64,000 nt of DNA from Stomoxys calcitrans (lineage: Eukaryota > Arthropoda > Insecta > Diptera > Muscidae), in NCBI RefSeq assembly GCF_963082655.1, contig NC_081556.1:156366578-156430577 (forward strand). Reading direction: 5' to 3'. This document shows positions 36,984-48,227 of this stretch, in pieces. Under the pieces are notes generated by a model. That model had not been told where the DNA came from and searched no databases. It worked only from the letters and a program-made list of their open reading frames with translations. Positions within the stretch are counted from its first letter, which is position 1. Each line of letters opens with the position of its first letter. The position numbers were made by a program, and so were the translations under genes.

Positions 36984-37140
36984 GGCGTCCCGGTAGCCGA
37001 GTTGGTAGCGTGCTTGGATTACCAATGCAGGGGTCGTGGGTTTGATTGTCGCTAGAAGCCTTGGTCTGTCGCTACTGTGGTATCACAATGGACTTAAAAT
37101 TGTCTAAGTGGGTCTCTAAAGGACTCTTACCTAACCTAAT
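36984..37140 (+). mobile_element. SINE2, second tRNA-like family
   Basis: A perfect A-box match TAGCCGAGTTGG (36994-37005) and a B-box-like GGGTTTGATTGTC (37038-37050) at tRNA spacing are followed by TGTGGTATCACAATGGACTT and CTAACCTAATTTAACT. It is too degenerate downstream for a functional tRNA. Fragments recur at 43473, 49573 and 53487. Confidence 0.7.
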
Positions 37141-37260
37141 TTAACTAAACTTAAGTTTCGAAATGCAAATGTTTACAGTTGATCACCTGGTATAGTTGTA
37201 GGGCTCTTTAGTTGGTGGCCACCAACATTTTTTTGGGATTGGATTCCCACGACTTACATA

Positions 37261-37481
37261 CAGGGTGGCTGATGAAAGCCGCTACCAAAAAAAAATGTAA
37301 TAACTTTTTTTCTATTTAATAATAATTAATTTAATTAATTAATTAATTAATTTAATTAATAATAATTTAATAATTAATTTAATAATTTAATTTAACATGA
37401 ATAAAAGAAAAATGTATTCCATACACCGAAAAAAAAATGTAGCAATATTCATCATTGTAGCAATATTCATCAGCCACCCTG
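37261..37481. mobile_element. CAGGGTGG MITE, copy B (221 bp)
   Basis: Same ends as the copy at 27074, flanked by TA (37259-37260, 37482-37483). By eye it is almost identical, differing mainly by an 11-bp length change in the AATTAATT tract. Confidence 0.9.
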
Positions 37482-37483
37482 TA

Positions 37484-38124
37484 CATCGTGGCAATTGCAG
37501 TGTCTTCATATGATCATTGCAACAACGAACGTTGTTTCGTTGTGCGGTTATGTAATAAACTCTTTGTGGCCAACAACTACAACAACCACGAAAGAAGCAG
37601 CCTTTATACCTCAGCCTTTAATAATACCTAGAAATGGTCGTTGGTGCTGTGGCTGTGCTGTTCTTGGTAAACCAAAACAAAAAAAAAGGGAACATTGAAA
37701 ATAGACATATTGTAATTAAACATGCAAACCACAAAAACGCAATTGCAGTCATTTTTCTTTTCACCCCTCCCCCCCATACCCCCGGAAACCGTGACGTTCC
37801 AGTTCCCTGTCATATAAAGCCACACGCTGCACACAAAGCCATTTACAGTGGCATCAGGTTCAAATGCAAATAGCAAAGCAAACAACGGGCCAGTGAAACC
37901 GCATAGCCACGAAGCGAGCGGTGTGAGAGGTGTGAGATCTACGGCAAACAACAACCGACCACCGCCGTCGCCGCACCTATGAATCGCATACGGAATTGTG
38001 TTTGGCTTTTATGAATAGCTCACCAATATCGGTTGTCAGAGTCAGAGTTGCCATAATGAGGAGAGCTTTTCGCAAGAAATTGTGAGAGAAGAAATTGTTA
38101 GACTAGAGTGGCTGAATAATAGCA
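37484..38124. other. Repeat-poor noncoding island
   Basis: GC-richer than its surroundings in parts (37770-37980), with GCCAT words (37838, 38053). No credible ORF; the 108-residue minus ORF at 37628-37954 has no domain. Confidence 0.45.
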
Positions 38125-39812
38125 AGTAAAAAGGGGTTAAGTTCCGGACTTTGGATACCCACCACCTGGGGTATATACGTTAAACACCTTTCATCAAAAT
38201 CCGGTGAAAAATGCATACAACATAGCAGCTATATCGAAATATGTTCCGAATTGGACCAAATACTTAATTGTGTATACCAAAATATTGGTCTTTTTAATAG
38301 CTATATCTAAAAATAAACCGATCTGAACCATATACGACACGGACGTCGAAAAGGCTAACATAAGTCGCTGCGCCAAATTTCAGTGAAATCGGATTATAAA
38401 TGCGCTTTTTATGGGCCAAAGACGTTAAATAGAGAGATTGGCCTATATAGCAGCTATATCCAAATCTGGACCGATTTGGGACAAGTTTAAGAAAAATGTT
38501 GAACAGCATAACACAACTCACTTTACCAAATTTAGGCGAAATCGGACAATTAATGCGCCTTTTATGGCCCAAAAACCTTAAGTCGAGAGATCGGTTTATA
38601 TGGCAGCTATATCCAAATCTGAACCGATCTGAGCCAAATTGCCGAAGTAAGTCGAAGGGCCTAACACAGCTCACTGTCCCAAATTTCAGAAAAATCGGAT
38701 AATAAATGTGGCTTTTATGGGCCTAAAACCCTAAATCGGCGGATCGGTCCATATGGCGGCTATATCCAAATCTGGACCAATCTGGGCCAAATTGACGGAG
38801 GAGGTCGAAGGTACAAACACAACTCACTGTCCCCAATTTCAGCAAAATCGGATGATAAATGTGGCTTTTATGGGCCTAAGATCCTAAATCGGTGGATCGG
38901 TCTATATGGCAGCTATATTCAAATCTGAACCGATCTGAGCCAAAATGCCAAAGGACGTCGAAGGGCCTAACACAACTCACTGTCTCAAATTTCAGCAATA
39001 TCGGATAATAAATGTGGCTTTTATGGGCCTAAGACCCTAAATCGATGGATCGGTCTATATGGCAGCTATATCCATATCTGGATCGATCTGAGCCAAATTG
39101 CCCAAAGACGTTGAAGGGCCTAACACAACCCACTGTCCCGAATTTCAGCAAAATCGGATAATAAATGTGGCTTTTATGGGCCCAAGACCCTAAATCGCTG
39201 GATCGGTCTATATGGCAGCTATATCCATATCTAAACCGATCTGAGCCAAATTGAATAAGGAAGTCGAAGGGCTTAACACAGCTCACTGTCTCAAATTTCA
39301 GCAAACTTGGATAATAATTGTGGCTTTTATGGGCCCAAGACCGTAAATCGGAGGAGCGGTCTATATGGGGGCTATATGCAAATCTGGACCGATCTGAGCC
39401 AAATTGCCCAAGGACGTTTAAGGGCCTAACACAACGAACTGTCTCAAATTTCAGCAAACTCGGATAATAAATGTGGCTTTTATGGGCCTAAAACCCTAAA
39501 GCAGTGGATCGGTCTATATGGGGGCTATATCGAGATATAGTCCGATATTACCCATCTTCGAACTTAACCTGCTTATGGACAAAAAAAGACTCTGTGCAAA
39601 ATCTCAGCTCAATATCTCTATTTTTAAAGACTGTGGCGTGTTTTCAACAGACAGACGGACAGACGGACGGACATGTCTAGACGGTCTTGGATTTTTACGC
39701 TGATCAAGAACATATATACTTTAGAGGGTCGGAAATGAATATTTCGATCTGTTGCAAACGGAATGACAAAATGAATATTTCCCCATCCTTCGGTGGTTGG
39801 TATAAAAAAATT
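38125..39812 (+). repeat. 153-bp-family block 9 (type B), both ends present
   Basis: Left module AAGTAAAAAGGGGTTAAGTT with a damaged palindrome, then GGATACCCACCACCTGGGG. About nine units carry CTTTTATGGGCCTAAGACCC and ACAACTCACTGTCCCAAATT; landmarks at 38601, 38754, 38907 and 39060 give exactly 153 bp. The right module has GACAGACGGACAGACGGACG, GGGTCGGAAATGAATATTTC and CCCATCCTTCGGTGGT. Confidence 0.95.
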
Positions 39813-39837
39813 TAACAAAAAATATTTTAAAATTTTG

Positions 39838-40540
39838 TTTTTAATTTCGCAGATATCTCCACGAGTCGGCTGAAAAGTTCAAAATTCACCTGTTTTGGGT
39901 GCCGGGCCACAGAGATATACTAGGGAATTGTAAAGCGGATAAGTTTGAGAGGCTAAAAACTACCCTACACAATTCGGGAATACTGAAATCTGTGGGTATG
40001 CCTCTAGCGACATGTAAGCTAAGTTTTCAGGATCAGTACTGAAGGGCAACCAAGAGGGGGCTGTGAGCATTCCAAAACTATGGGGCCTAATCTAGACTTG
40101 AAGAGGTCTACTGCTTTACTGTCATTGTTTAGAACAGACGTCTTAGTCATTGTGTCTGTCATGACAGGTCACTGTCTAATCGGAAAACATGCTGACAGAC
40201 TGAAGATTGCCAGCAACGACTTTTGCAGAAGCTGTGAGGACATCGAGGAAGAAGAGAATATAGAACACCTTCTGTGTGTGTGTCCTGCACTAGCAATTAG
40301 AAGGAGTTCCCCTTTAGGTTCTCAATTCTTTGAGAAACTGCCTGATTTGCCGGATGTGAACATTCGCAAGTTGTTGATTTTTTTTAAGCGATCTGGATGG
40401 TTCAACGGTAGGAACTAGAAGGCATTTTCCTTCTTCCGTTCCTGTGGTATCATATTGGATAAAATTGGCAATAAGAAATCCAACTTTAGCGGTTGTCAAT
40501 AGGATAATGAGAAATAAAATATCTGTAGAATTGCGGGAAT
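39838..40540 (+). mobile_element. Non-LTR retrotransposon, RNase H and C-terminal part
   Basis: Reads FWVPGHRDILGNCKAD (end of an RNase H domain, about 39893-39940), then SLFRTDVLVIVSVMTGHCLI, KHADRLKIASNDFCRSC and IEHLLCVCPAL (a Cys/His tail, about 40200-40295), ending at a stop at 40418. One frameshift at about 40065. It begins abruptly at the end of block 9. Confidence 0.8.
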
Positions 40541-40686
40541 GAATAAGAAAAGACTAAAGATAGTCAGAATACATGGCATAACTACCAGGTAGTGTACCGT
40601 AAACAGCTGAGTACAATTTTTTCTCGCGAAGTGCACTATCTGTCAACGAGTTTTGGTTGTGTGTGTGTATTATAGTTAAGTTGCTA

Positions 40687-40835
40687 TTGGGTTGCCCAAA
40701 AAGTAATTGCGGATTTTTTAAAGTAGCAGCTGATAACTGTCAGAAGAAAGAATCTGTTACAGAGTCACAAGCTGTGAAAAAATTTGTCAACGTCGACTAT
40801 ATGAAAAATCCGCAATTACTTTTTGGGCAACCCAA
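40687..40835 (+). mobile_element. mariner MITE, copy 4 (149 bp, internally deleted)
   Basis: Both ends perfect and TA-flanked (40685-40686, 40836-40837). About 88 bp of the left interior is missing compared with copy 1. Confidence 0.9.
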
Positions 40836-40837
40836 TA

Positions 40838-42019
40838 TTTACATGCACAAAATCAGAGTTGCACATATCACTGATTTTGACAGATGGTGGCACTCAATAT
40901 TTTGTTGTTGGGCAACTGCCATTACTTGGTCAGAATATGTGACACTTCAAAGCCGCTAAGACTCACTCCATTTTATTTCCTGAATTCCCTAGGAGCCTAT
41001 ATCGATTATTATTGGATATATAAGATGAAGACTAACGAGAACTCAACCTAGGTCAGGTTAGGAAATAAAACGTTTTGGATTATCTTTGGATTAAGATTTC
41101 TAAGAACATCGGTGGATCTTAAAAATTGTTCCCCCTTGGCAACACTGCTCCGTATTGCCTCCAATGAAACGAGTTTGATTTCTAAGACATTGATCTGAGC
41201 GACATAAGGCGACAGCCAACAACCGGCTGACCACGCATAACTCGTGGCCGGCGAATGAACACACTGAGCGTCAAACTTGCACTACCCACCTATCGATTTG
41301 CAGCCAAACAAGCCATGTCCTGCCCGCCACCCAGAGCAGCAGGCATTAATCAAAAGCGAGCAGCCAACACTATTGGGGTGATAATAAAAACATTAACTAA
41401 TAATGTGCGGATGCATGACCGAAGAAATGCATGGACGGATGGAGATCGATGGATGCATGAATAAATGAACTGACCGGCTTTTGGTCAATACTCGTACTTG
41501 GCCGGTGGACTAGACAGACCTGGCTGGCTGGCTGGTTGGCTGACTGGCACGAGCCAAATATGAAAAGCCTTTAGCAAACAGTAAAATCGTCAGCCACAGC
41601 TAGCTAAGACTGTGTGTGGATGAACAGACAGCCGACAGCAGCGACAACAAACATCTAACACTGGCCAGTCGTCAATCATTTAGGCATACAACAGCTAACA
41701 ACAACAACAACGATAACACCATTGCTTATAACACAAACAAGTGGAAGAAGCAAAACGAAAAAACAAAAACTGAAAAAAAAAAACGCTCAACTAAAAACAG
41801 CGGCAATAAAAAATTGATATTTTTAATTAACGCCAAGGCCAATACCAGATACCAGACTGGCGAACGACGACGACGACAAACGAACGAACGTACGAACCAA
41901 CATTCAAACGCACATTGGCAGACGGATAAGGCAGCCAGAGCAGTCGCAAAGCAATGTTAACAGTGATGGGCAAAAATATAGCATAGGTAAAAAAAATAGG
42001 TATGTTACAAACAATAAAA
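40838..42019. other. Noncoding; low-complexity A-rich stretch
   Basis: 41600-41960 is rich in ACAACAACAA and AAAACGAAAAAAC and gives a 114-residue Asn/Lys/Thr ORF that looks compositional. No repeats recognised. Confidence 0.45.
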
Positions 42020-42292
42020 ATTTGCCCATGAACATTCCATTAAAATTGAAACGGACAGCACTCGTTGATATGTGAGAAGTTTGCCCCAGTACCTTAATGG
42101 CATGTTCATGGGCAAATTTGCATTTGCATGGCATTCCATTAAGAGAAAGGGTAAAAACTTCTCACATACCAATGAGTGCTGTCCATTTCAAGTTTAAGCT
42201 CAACGATAAGGGGGCGTACTTTTTATAGTTGAGCCCCAACGGCATGCAGCAGTGCGACACCTTTTGGGGAGTAGTTTTTACATAGTTGCCAT
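42020..42292 (-). mobile_element. SINE1, copy d: tail-to-tail fragments, left half of a split copy
   Basis: A short minus tail (TTTGCCCATGAACATTCC) is joined to a + strand tail (ACAGCACTCGTTGATATGTG ... CATGGGCAAATTTGC, to about 42120), then a minus body (CTTCTCACATACCAATGAGT to TTTTTACATAG). The minus body stops where block 10 begins and resumes at 43375. Confidence 0.8.
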
Positions 42293-42296
42293 ATCA

Positions 42297-43370
42297 TTTT
42301 TATATCCACCACCAAAGGACAGGGCTATATTCATATAGTCATTCCGTCTGCAATACATCGAATTATCCAGTTCCGACCCTATAAAGTATATATATTTCTT
42401 GATCGTCGGAAAATCCAAGACGATCTAGACATCCGTCCATCCACCTGTCCGTCAGTCTGTTTATATCACGCTACATTTTTTTAAAAATAGAGATATTGAG
42501 CTGAAACTTTGCACATATTCTTTCTTTGTCCATAGGCAGGTGGAGTTCGAAGATGGGCTATATTGGACTATATCTTGATATAGCCCCCATATAGACCGAT
42601 ACGCCGATTTAAAGTATTAGGCTCATAAAAGCCACGTTTATTATCCAATTTTGCCAGAATTTGGGACAGTGAGTTGTGTTAGGCCACTCAACATCCTTCT
42701 TCAATTTGGCCCAGATCGCTGCAGATTTGGATATAGCTGTCATATAGACCGATTTCGTGATTTAAGGTCTTGGGTCCATAAGAGGCGCATTTATTGTCCG
42801 ATTTCACTGAAATTAGGGATAGCGAATTGTGTTAAGCCATTCGACATCTTTTTTTTAGTTGGTTCAGATCGGTACAGATTTGGATATAGCTGCGATGCAT
42901 ACCGATCTGCCGAGTTAAGGTCCATAAATGGAGTATTTATTGTCCGATTTGGCTGAAATTTGGGACAGTGAGATGCGTTAAGCCCTTTGACGTTCTTCAT
43001 TTTGGCCCAGATCGGGCCAGATTTGGATATAGCAGCCATATAGACCGATCTTTCGATTTAGAATCAGGGCCCCATAAAAGGAGCATTTATTATCACAATT
43101 TGCTGAAATTTGACACTATATCCATGTCTTATATGGTTCAGATCGGTTTATATTTGGATACAACTGGCAAAAATACCAATCTTGAACAGTGACTTGTATT
43201 TATCAGACCTCTCAATGTCCTTGCCGAATTTGGTTCAAATTTGGACCATATTCCTGCTATGGGGCATAATTTATGGCTTTTTTGTCCGATTATAAGAAAA
43301 GGACATATACACCCGAGGTGGTGGGTATCCAAAGTTCGGCCCGGCCGAACTTAATGCTTTTTTACTTGTT
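42297..43370 (-). repeat. 153-bp-family block 10 (type B), both ends present, inserted in a SINE
   Basis: Left: inverted right module (TTTTTATATCCACCACCAAAG, CTGCAATACATCGAATTATC). About five units. Right: CGAGGTGGTGGGTATCCAA, then a perfect palindrome with arms AAGTTCGGCC/GGCCGAACTT at 43332-43352 and TTTTTTACTTGTTT. Both flanks are SINE1 in the same orientation. Confidence 0.95.
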
Positions 43371-43374
43371 TCAA

Positions 43375-43472
43375 ATGGCACAGTTCACTATAATGCCGCC
43401 AGCGTTAGGAGGGGATAACCGCCGCTGAAAATATTTTCTGATGCTTTCGACAGAATTCGAACCCTGGGGTAC
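43375..43472 (-). mobile_element. SINE1, right half of the split copy
   Basis: ATGCCGCCAGCGTTAGGAGG, CCGCCGCTGAAAATATTTTC and GAATTCGAACCCTGGGG continue the body broken at 42292 up to the B box. The outer head is replaced by a SINE2 piece. Confidence 0.8.
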
Positions 43473-43990
43473 TTTTTCGTCCATTGTGATACCACAGTGA
43501 CACACATACAGAAGGTGTTCTATAGTCTTTTCTTCTTCGATATCCTCACAGCTTCTGCAAAAGTCGTTGCTGGCAACCTTCAGTCTGTCAGCATGTTTTC
43601 CGATTAGACAGCGAACTGTCATGACGGACACAATGCCTGAGACGTCTGTTCGAGGCAGTGACAGCAAAGCGGTAGACCTCTTCTAGTTTAGATTAGGCCA
43701 TTTATCATTCGTTGTTCTTTGAGCCTGGTCCTAAAAACTTTGCCTACATGTCGGTAGAGGCATACCCATAGATTCCAGTTTCTCTGGAATGTGAAAGGTA
43801 GTTCCAAGTCTCGTAGGCTCGTCCGCTTTACAATTTTCTGGAATATCTCTAAGGCCCGGCACCTAGAATTTTGAATTGTTCAGCCATCTCGTTGAGAGAT
43901 CTGCGACAGTCGAGGTCGGATTTTGTGCTCAGAAATACGTTCTCCAGGAATTTAATGGCTGCCTGGCTGTCTGAACATAATCATTAATAA
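43473..43990 (-). mobile_element. SINE2 fragment plus RNase H-type retrotransposon tail
   Basis: 43473-43500 reads, inverted, TGTGGTATCACAATGGA (SINE2). From 43510 the minus strand gives IEHLLYVC, KHADRLKVASNDFCRSC and MLSLPRTDVSGIVSVMTVRC, the same family as 39838, and further back pieces of the RNase H domain (about 43990-43860) in other frames. Confidence 0.75.
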
Positions 43991-44029
43991 CACCGTGAAA
44001 CAATTTTAGAGTCAGAGTCTTGGGTGTGC

Positions 44030-44400
44030 AAAATTCCAAGTCAGAGTGATGGTGTCAGTATTTGGGTCTTTTAATATGTCCTAAAAAATAACGAAAGGCC
44101 CCCATATACTCGTATAAGGGGAAAAGTTAAGTGTCAAGGTCTAGGGTGTGGACGATGGTATTAGGTCAGTAGAACAAACGCCCGAAAGGGTATAGAGTTC
44201 ACAGCCCAAACTTTTGTGTTAGGACCTTTTTATATGTTTTAAAAGGGGAGCACACCTTTTTAGGCCACATGGTCATGAAGACCAAAACCAAATAGTCAAA
44301 AAAGCCAAGCAGTACAATATGGGACTTGAATGAAAGGTATTAAGGAAAGGTATAGATTACGAGTCTGATATATAAATTTGGAGCTAATTGTAGTGTCAAG
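44030..44400 (+). repeat. Family-E repeat, degenerate
   Basis: ATATGGGACTTGAATGAAAG, GATTACGAGTCTGATATATA and repeated TTAGGACCTTTTTATATG-like words. Diverged; boundaries uncertain. Confidence 0.5.
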
Positions 44401-44480
44401 ACTTACAAGATGTCAACACCCTAAAAACCTTCAATGCAAACACAGCCTTGCTGGCAACAGTAAAAACCGAAACAAAATGG

Positions 44481-44712
44481 GCGCGTTGGGCTTCGATGTA
44501 AAAATGCAACTCTGCACACAAATTTCACAAAAGCAACGCAGAAAAGTTAAAAAATGTTCAAATTTGACCATTGGAAGCGAGCGTTATTCTGTTCTGCCAC
44601 ATATGTAGAAGTGTTTTAAGTCGTCAAAGTTAAAAGTTGTTTAACTTTTGCTAGTTGATTTTTTGAGATTTGTTTGCAGAGTTGCATTTTTTAACGCGAC
44701 GCGCCTCAACGC
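44481..44712. mobile_element. Foldback-type element with long inverted arms
   Basis: The arm 44481-44567 (AAAAATGCAACTCTGCACAC, AAAAGTTAAAAAATGTTCAAA) pairs with 44623-44710 (GTTTGCAGAGTTGCATTTTT, AAAGTTAAAAGTTGTTTAAC), about 87 bases each and roughly three-quarters matching by eye. The centre (AAGCGAGCGTTATTCTGTTC) recurs inverted at 59468. Confidence 0.7.
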
Positions 44713-45120
44713 TCAACACATTCTGTTTGGACCTTAACCCGTACTAAAACTCAAGTATATTCTCAGGTATCGCATTAAAAAGCATATCATGACGGCCAGG
44801 AGGTTTTATCGACGTCGCTATTTGCCACTATGGTATGATCAGATCCCACCGACTCTCCGATCCTCAAATAAATCTTAACTTTTCAATGGCTTTCTGTGCA
44901 AAATTTCAGCCCGAAAGATTTACTCCTGTGTAGACGGACAAGGCTATATCGATTTAAAACGACAAGGCAAAAGAAAATAAAAACGTATAGCTTGGCCAAT
45001 TGATATTTCGAGGTGTTACAACAATAATAGTGAAGGGAACAAACATCTGGCAAGATTAAGATTGAAATAATAATTCCCCTAACTCTAATGTGCTCTTTTA
45101 ACGAACACAATGGTTAATGC
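44713..45120. other. Noncoding with a type-A right-module fragment
   Basis: 44895-45040 contains GTGCAAAATTTCAGCC, GTAGACGGACAAGGCTA and GATATTTCGAGGTGTTACAA in order, a decayed right end without units. Confidence 0.5.
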
Positions 45121-45999
45121 CTATAGACAGACAGACAGACATGCTGATTTGCGTTATACAAAATGCAAATTCAAATTCGAAAAGAAAATAAAATAAAATA
45201 AAAGCAATTCTCAGTCCGTCGATGGGCAAAGAAAACGGGCGTCCGATGAATTTTAAAATGACTGTTATACACACACAAAATAAGTAAGTTTTCATGCGGC
45301 AAAAGCAAGAGATTGCTGTGAGAGTAAAAGGTGCGCGCGCCTCGCTAAATCTCTGAATGGGGGAATTGGACTCTCAGTTGCTGTCGTCTTCTTCAATGTC
45401 GACCATGACAAAAAGGGGCTGTTAAGAATGGAATGAAGCGGCGAACTCATTTTAATGATGGACAACACACCACACCTCTCGCATGTTCGCTGACAACAGC
45501 ACGCACTGTGTGAGTGTGTGTGTTTATGGCGTGGCAAACGAATGAGACGGCTCACACCCCATACGAACGCTACACACAACCAACCGCAGCAACAATAATA
45601 GAGTGCAATGCATTCGTATCTATTCGTTTGAGTTCGTAGCGAAGCCGAATGGCCACAATAGTATGCAGAGTAACCAATCAAATGAGGGCACACAAATAAG
45701 GGGTAGGCCTTGTCCGTCTAAGATATGGCGGGAGGCACCACTTTTCATCGGACCAATTCGATGTGCGTATGGCTGTGTGCGTTGTGTTTGCTCTCTTCGA
45801 GTTGGTAATTGCATGAGAGCGAGTGGGAGAGTATTACTTGCTGGCCAACCTAGCAAGAGCAAATGAAACAAACAAAATATTCAGGCACTAATACACTTGT
45901 ACTCAGCAGCAACTCAACTTGGCTCGCTAAGGCAAAGAGCCGTTGTCGTGTCGGCAGTCTAATAGGAAAAGAGGCATACAACGCTCGCTGTGCTTGCTT

Positions 46000-46080
46000 G
46001 CTTGCTGGCGAAAAATCCCAATTGCGCCCGTTAGTCTGTGGATAGTGCTGCTAAAGTTCGGTTAGACGGTCGGTGGAATT
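46000..46080 (+). promoter_or_regulatory. Candidate TATA-less Inr + DPE core promoter
   Basis: TTAGTC with A at 46033 matches the fly initiator TCAGTY with one mismatch. GGTTA at 46060-46064 fits the DPE consensus RGWYV at exactly +28 to +32, and +24 is G, as favoured in DPE promoters. Downstream, 46.08-46.5 kb is rich in CAA and AAC runs, the style of a fly 5' leader, with a donor-like GAA|GTAAGA near 46347. If it belongs to Su(z)2 it would give a first intron of about 15 kb. Short motif matches like these occur by chance, so this is a candidate only. Confidence 0.3.
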
Positions 46081-47137
46081 TCGTGTGTTTTCCTCCGTTT
46101 CGCATACCCACTTGCCTGGCTTGACAGAAGAAGTTATCTCATACAAGTGTGTGTTTCTTATTGTTGTTGTTTCCCCCCTCCAACGCTGTGCAATTCGAAT
46201 TGTGATTTTTTCTACAACAAACGAATAAACAAAAAAAAAGAAAGAAAACAACAACAGCACACAGATCGATTTTTTGCGTGCTTACACAATTTTATCGCAA
46301 AATGAAATGAAAAAAAAGAGTGTTTATGCCAAATAACCAAAAGAGTGAAGTAAGAAAAAAATAAAAATAAAATAAAAACAAAACAACATTGGAGAAATCA
46401 ACGAAAATTATCAGCAAAGCAAAAAGGCACAAATAAATGACACCTTCAGCAACAACAACAACAGCACAGTAGCAGCAGCAGCAGAATTCTAATGGAATTT
46501 TGTTAAAAATCAATAAATCATTTCCCCAACAGAAAAAAGTTAGTATTTTCTCGAAGAATCTGGGAAAACATCACAACAATACGAATGCCGGTATTTAAGG
46601 CAACGCAAAGAAGAAAATGAATATCTTTCATAGCTAACTAAAAAAATGCAAGAAAATAGAAGTGGTTTGGTGGTGTTCATGCTGACAGTTGGGGAAACTT
46701 AAATTTTGTCATTAAAAATGTTCCGTTTTTCCTTGCCTCATTTCCTATTTCCTCATGTATTCGTTTATTTTTGTTTGTGGTTTATTTTGTTCAACAAAAA
46801 GAAAATGACAACAGCAGCAGCAACAACAACAACAACAACAAACGTTGGTTGTAATCAAAACGGTGAAGGGAGAGTTTGAAGCTCCAGTGGCAAAGAAGAC
46901 GTTGTAAAAATTTCACTTTGTTTCTATTCCGAAACAAACAAAAAACCCACAAAAAAAATAGAAATAAAAGAGAGCGAGCAGTGTACAACTTTGTTTTTCG
47001 CCCCATGAAATTTCTCTAAATGTGTATAGTTCGCCCGGTATGCGCGAGTGTGTATGGCGCCAAGTGCCCATGGTGTGGAGGTTTTTTGGGGTGGTTGCCT
47101 ATATTTTTCTTCGTTTGTGTTTTTGGGTTTGCGACAA

Positions 47138-47309
47138 GAGAATGAGAGAGAGAGAGCAAATCAAGTGAATGCCAGAGAGTTTAATGTGGGCAGAAGAAAA
47201 TATTATTACATGGGGACACGTGACATTCAACGATTTTGTACCCAAGTCTTGATTCTCATTTTCTTCGCCCTATTCTGTGGCTCTCTCACTCTCTCTCTCT
47301 CTCTCTTTC
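47138..47309. promoter_or_regulatory. Two GAGA/CT tracts (GAGA-factor-like sites)
   Basis: An alternating GA tract covers about 47138-47157 and a CT tract 47281-47309, both in repeat-free DNA about 1.1 kb downstream of the candidate promoter. GAGA factor (Trl) binds GAGAG in promoters and Polycomb response elements. A GCCAT core (the PHO motif), on the opposite strand, is at about 47055. Simple dinucleotide expansion is the plain alternative. Confidence 0.3.
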
Positions 47310-47430
47310 TTTGGCTCTGGGCCACTCTTTCCGCATGTATGTATCTTGTGTGTTTGACTATTTTTTCGGTGGCTGGTTGTTGGGTTTGTAGTTCTGTGTA
47401 TTGTATTGGAATTTAAACTTTAATAAATTT

Positions 47431-48227
47431 TCGTTGGGGTTACCAGATGTGACCATACACAGTTGTTTATAAATGCTGTGGCAAGGGAAAAAAGCCGGCT
47501 TTTAGACAAACACTGAGAAATATCTTTCGACTGGGAAGAAATCTTCTAAGAAATTTGTTTTAAACCAGACAGTACTGATTTTTATGGAATTTGGAGCACT
47601 TGGAAAACCAGTTAACAAAAAATAAGTCCCCTAAAAATAGTTTTCAAGAGAAAAGTGTACTGCCGGTACCCATCACGAGACGATTTGAAAGGATCAGGAT
47701 ACAAGCAAGGGTACGTGCGTTCAACAAAATTTATTATGCAAAATAACAGAAAAGTCTGTTAAAACAACTTTGTTTGGTAAAAACAAGAGAAATTAGACCA
47801 TACTGACTGTTGTTTTTGCAAACATTTTGTTCTATTCTTGGAGCAGAAGCGAATTTTAGCTAAAAACAGACATTTCAACAAACTGTTCCTGCTTGTTAAG
47901 GGGGAGATCTTTTTATTTTATAAATCTCAATTTATTTCTCTTTCAAGAAGAGCATAGTGATCGAGGAATTTTTTGCAATGGAAAAGTAAAGCCAGAAGAA
48001 ACAACAACACCAACCTTGGTATCACATATTGTGATCACTTTGTTAAGGAGGTCGTCATCGAAAGCGCAGGTGTCAAAGGGCCGTACGTTGGTAGGTTGTA
48101 CTTATATCGAGTTCATTGCTAAAACTCTTTTCTGATGTAAATACGACACTAATGTATGTAAGTCAAGCAAAATTTGTACAATCCTTTAAACATTATGAAT
48201 AATTCTAAATTTTTTTTTTTTTTGATT
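47431..48227. other. Noncoding; nothing recognised
   Basis: AT-rich with no array, SINE, element end or domain. The 80-residue ORF at 47893-48135 has no support. Confidence 0.4.

Larger units (their letters stand above)
45121..47430. other. Repeat-poor island, candidate Su(z)2 promoter region
   Basis: The longest stretch of this half of the window without a recognisable repeat. It holds the core-promoter candidate, CAA/AAC-rich leader-like DNA, GAGAG words near 45816 and 47138 and CTCTCT near 47281. No credible coding exon: overlapping ORFs on both strands lack domains. Confidence 0.5.

Noticed and set aside
36984..37050. A functional tRNA gene
   Set aside because: A- and B-box words are present but no cloverleaf stems could be seen, and related decayed copies exist; SINE is the better reading. 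The same holds for 61088 and 59527.
39029..39457. 142-residue minus-strand ORF with a 51-residue repeat, and similar ORFs of 60-160 residues in the other blocks
   Set aside because: The 153-bp unit is a multiple of three, so the array makes repeating open frames on both strands. No start context, splice signals or domains.
41616..41960. 114-residue Asn/Lys/Thr-rich ORF
   Set aside because: Composition follows an ACAACAACAA/AAAAC low-complexity stretch; no domain and no splice context.
45292..45693. 133-residue minus ORF in the repeat-free island
   Set aside because: Cys/His/Arg-rich with no recognisable domain; it overlaps + strand ORFs of equal quality and lies where promoter or leader DNA is more likely.
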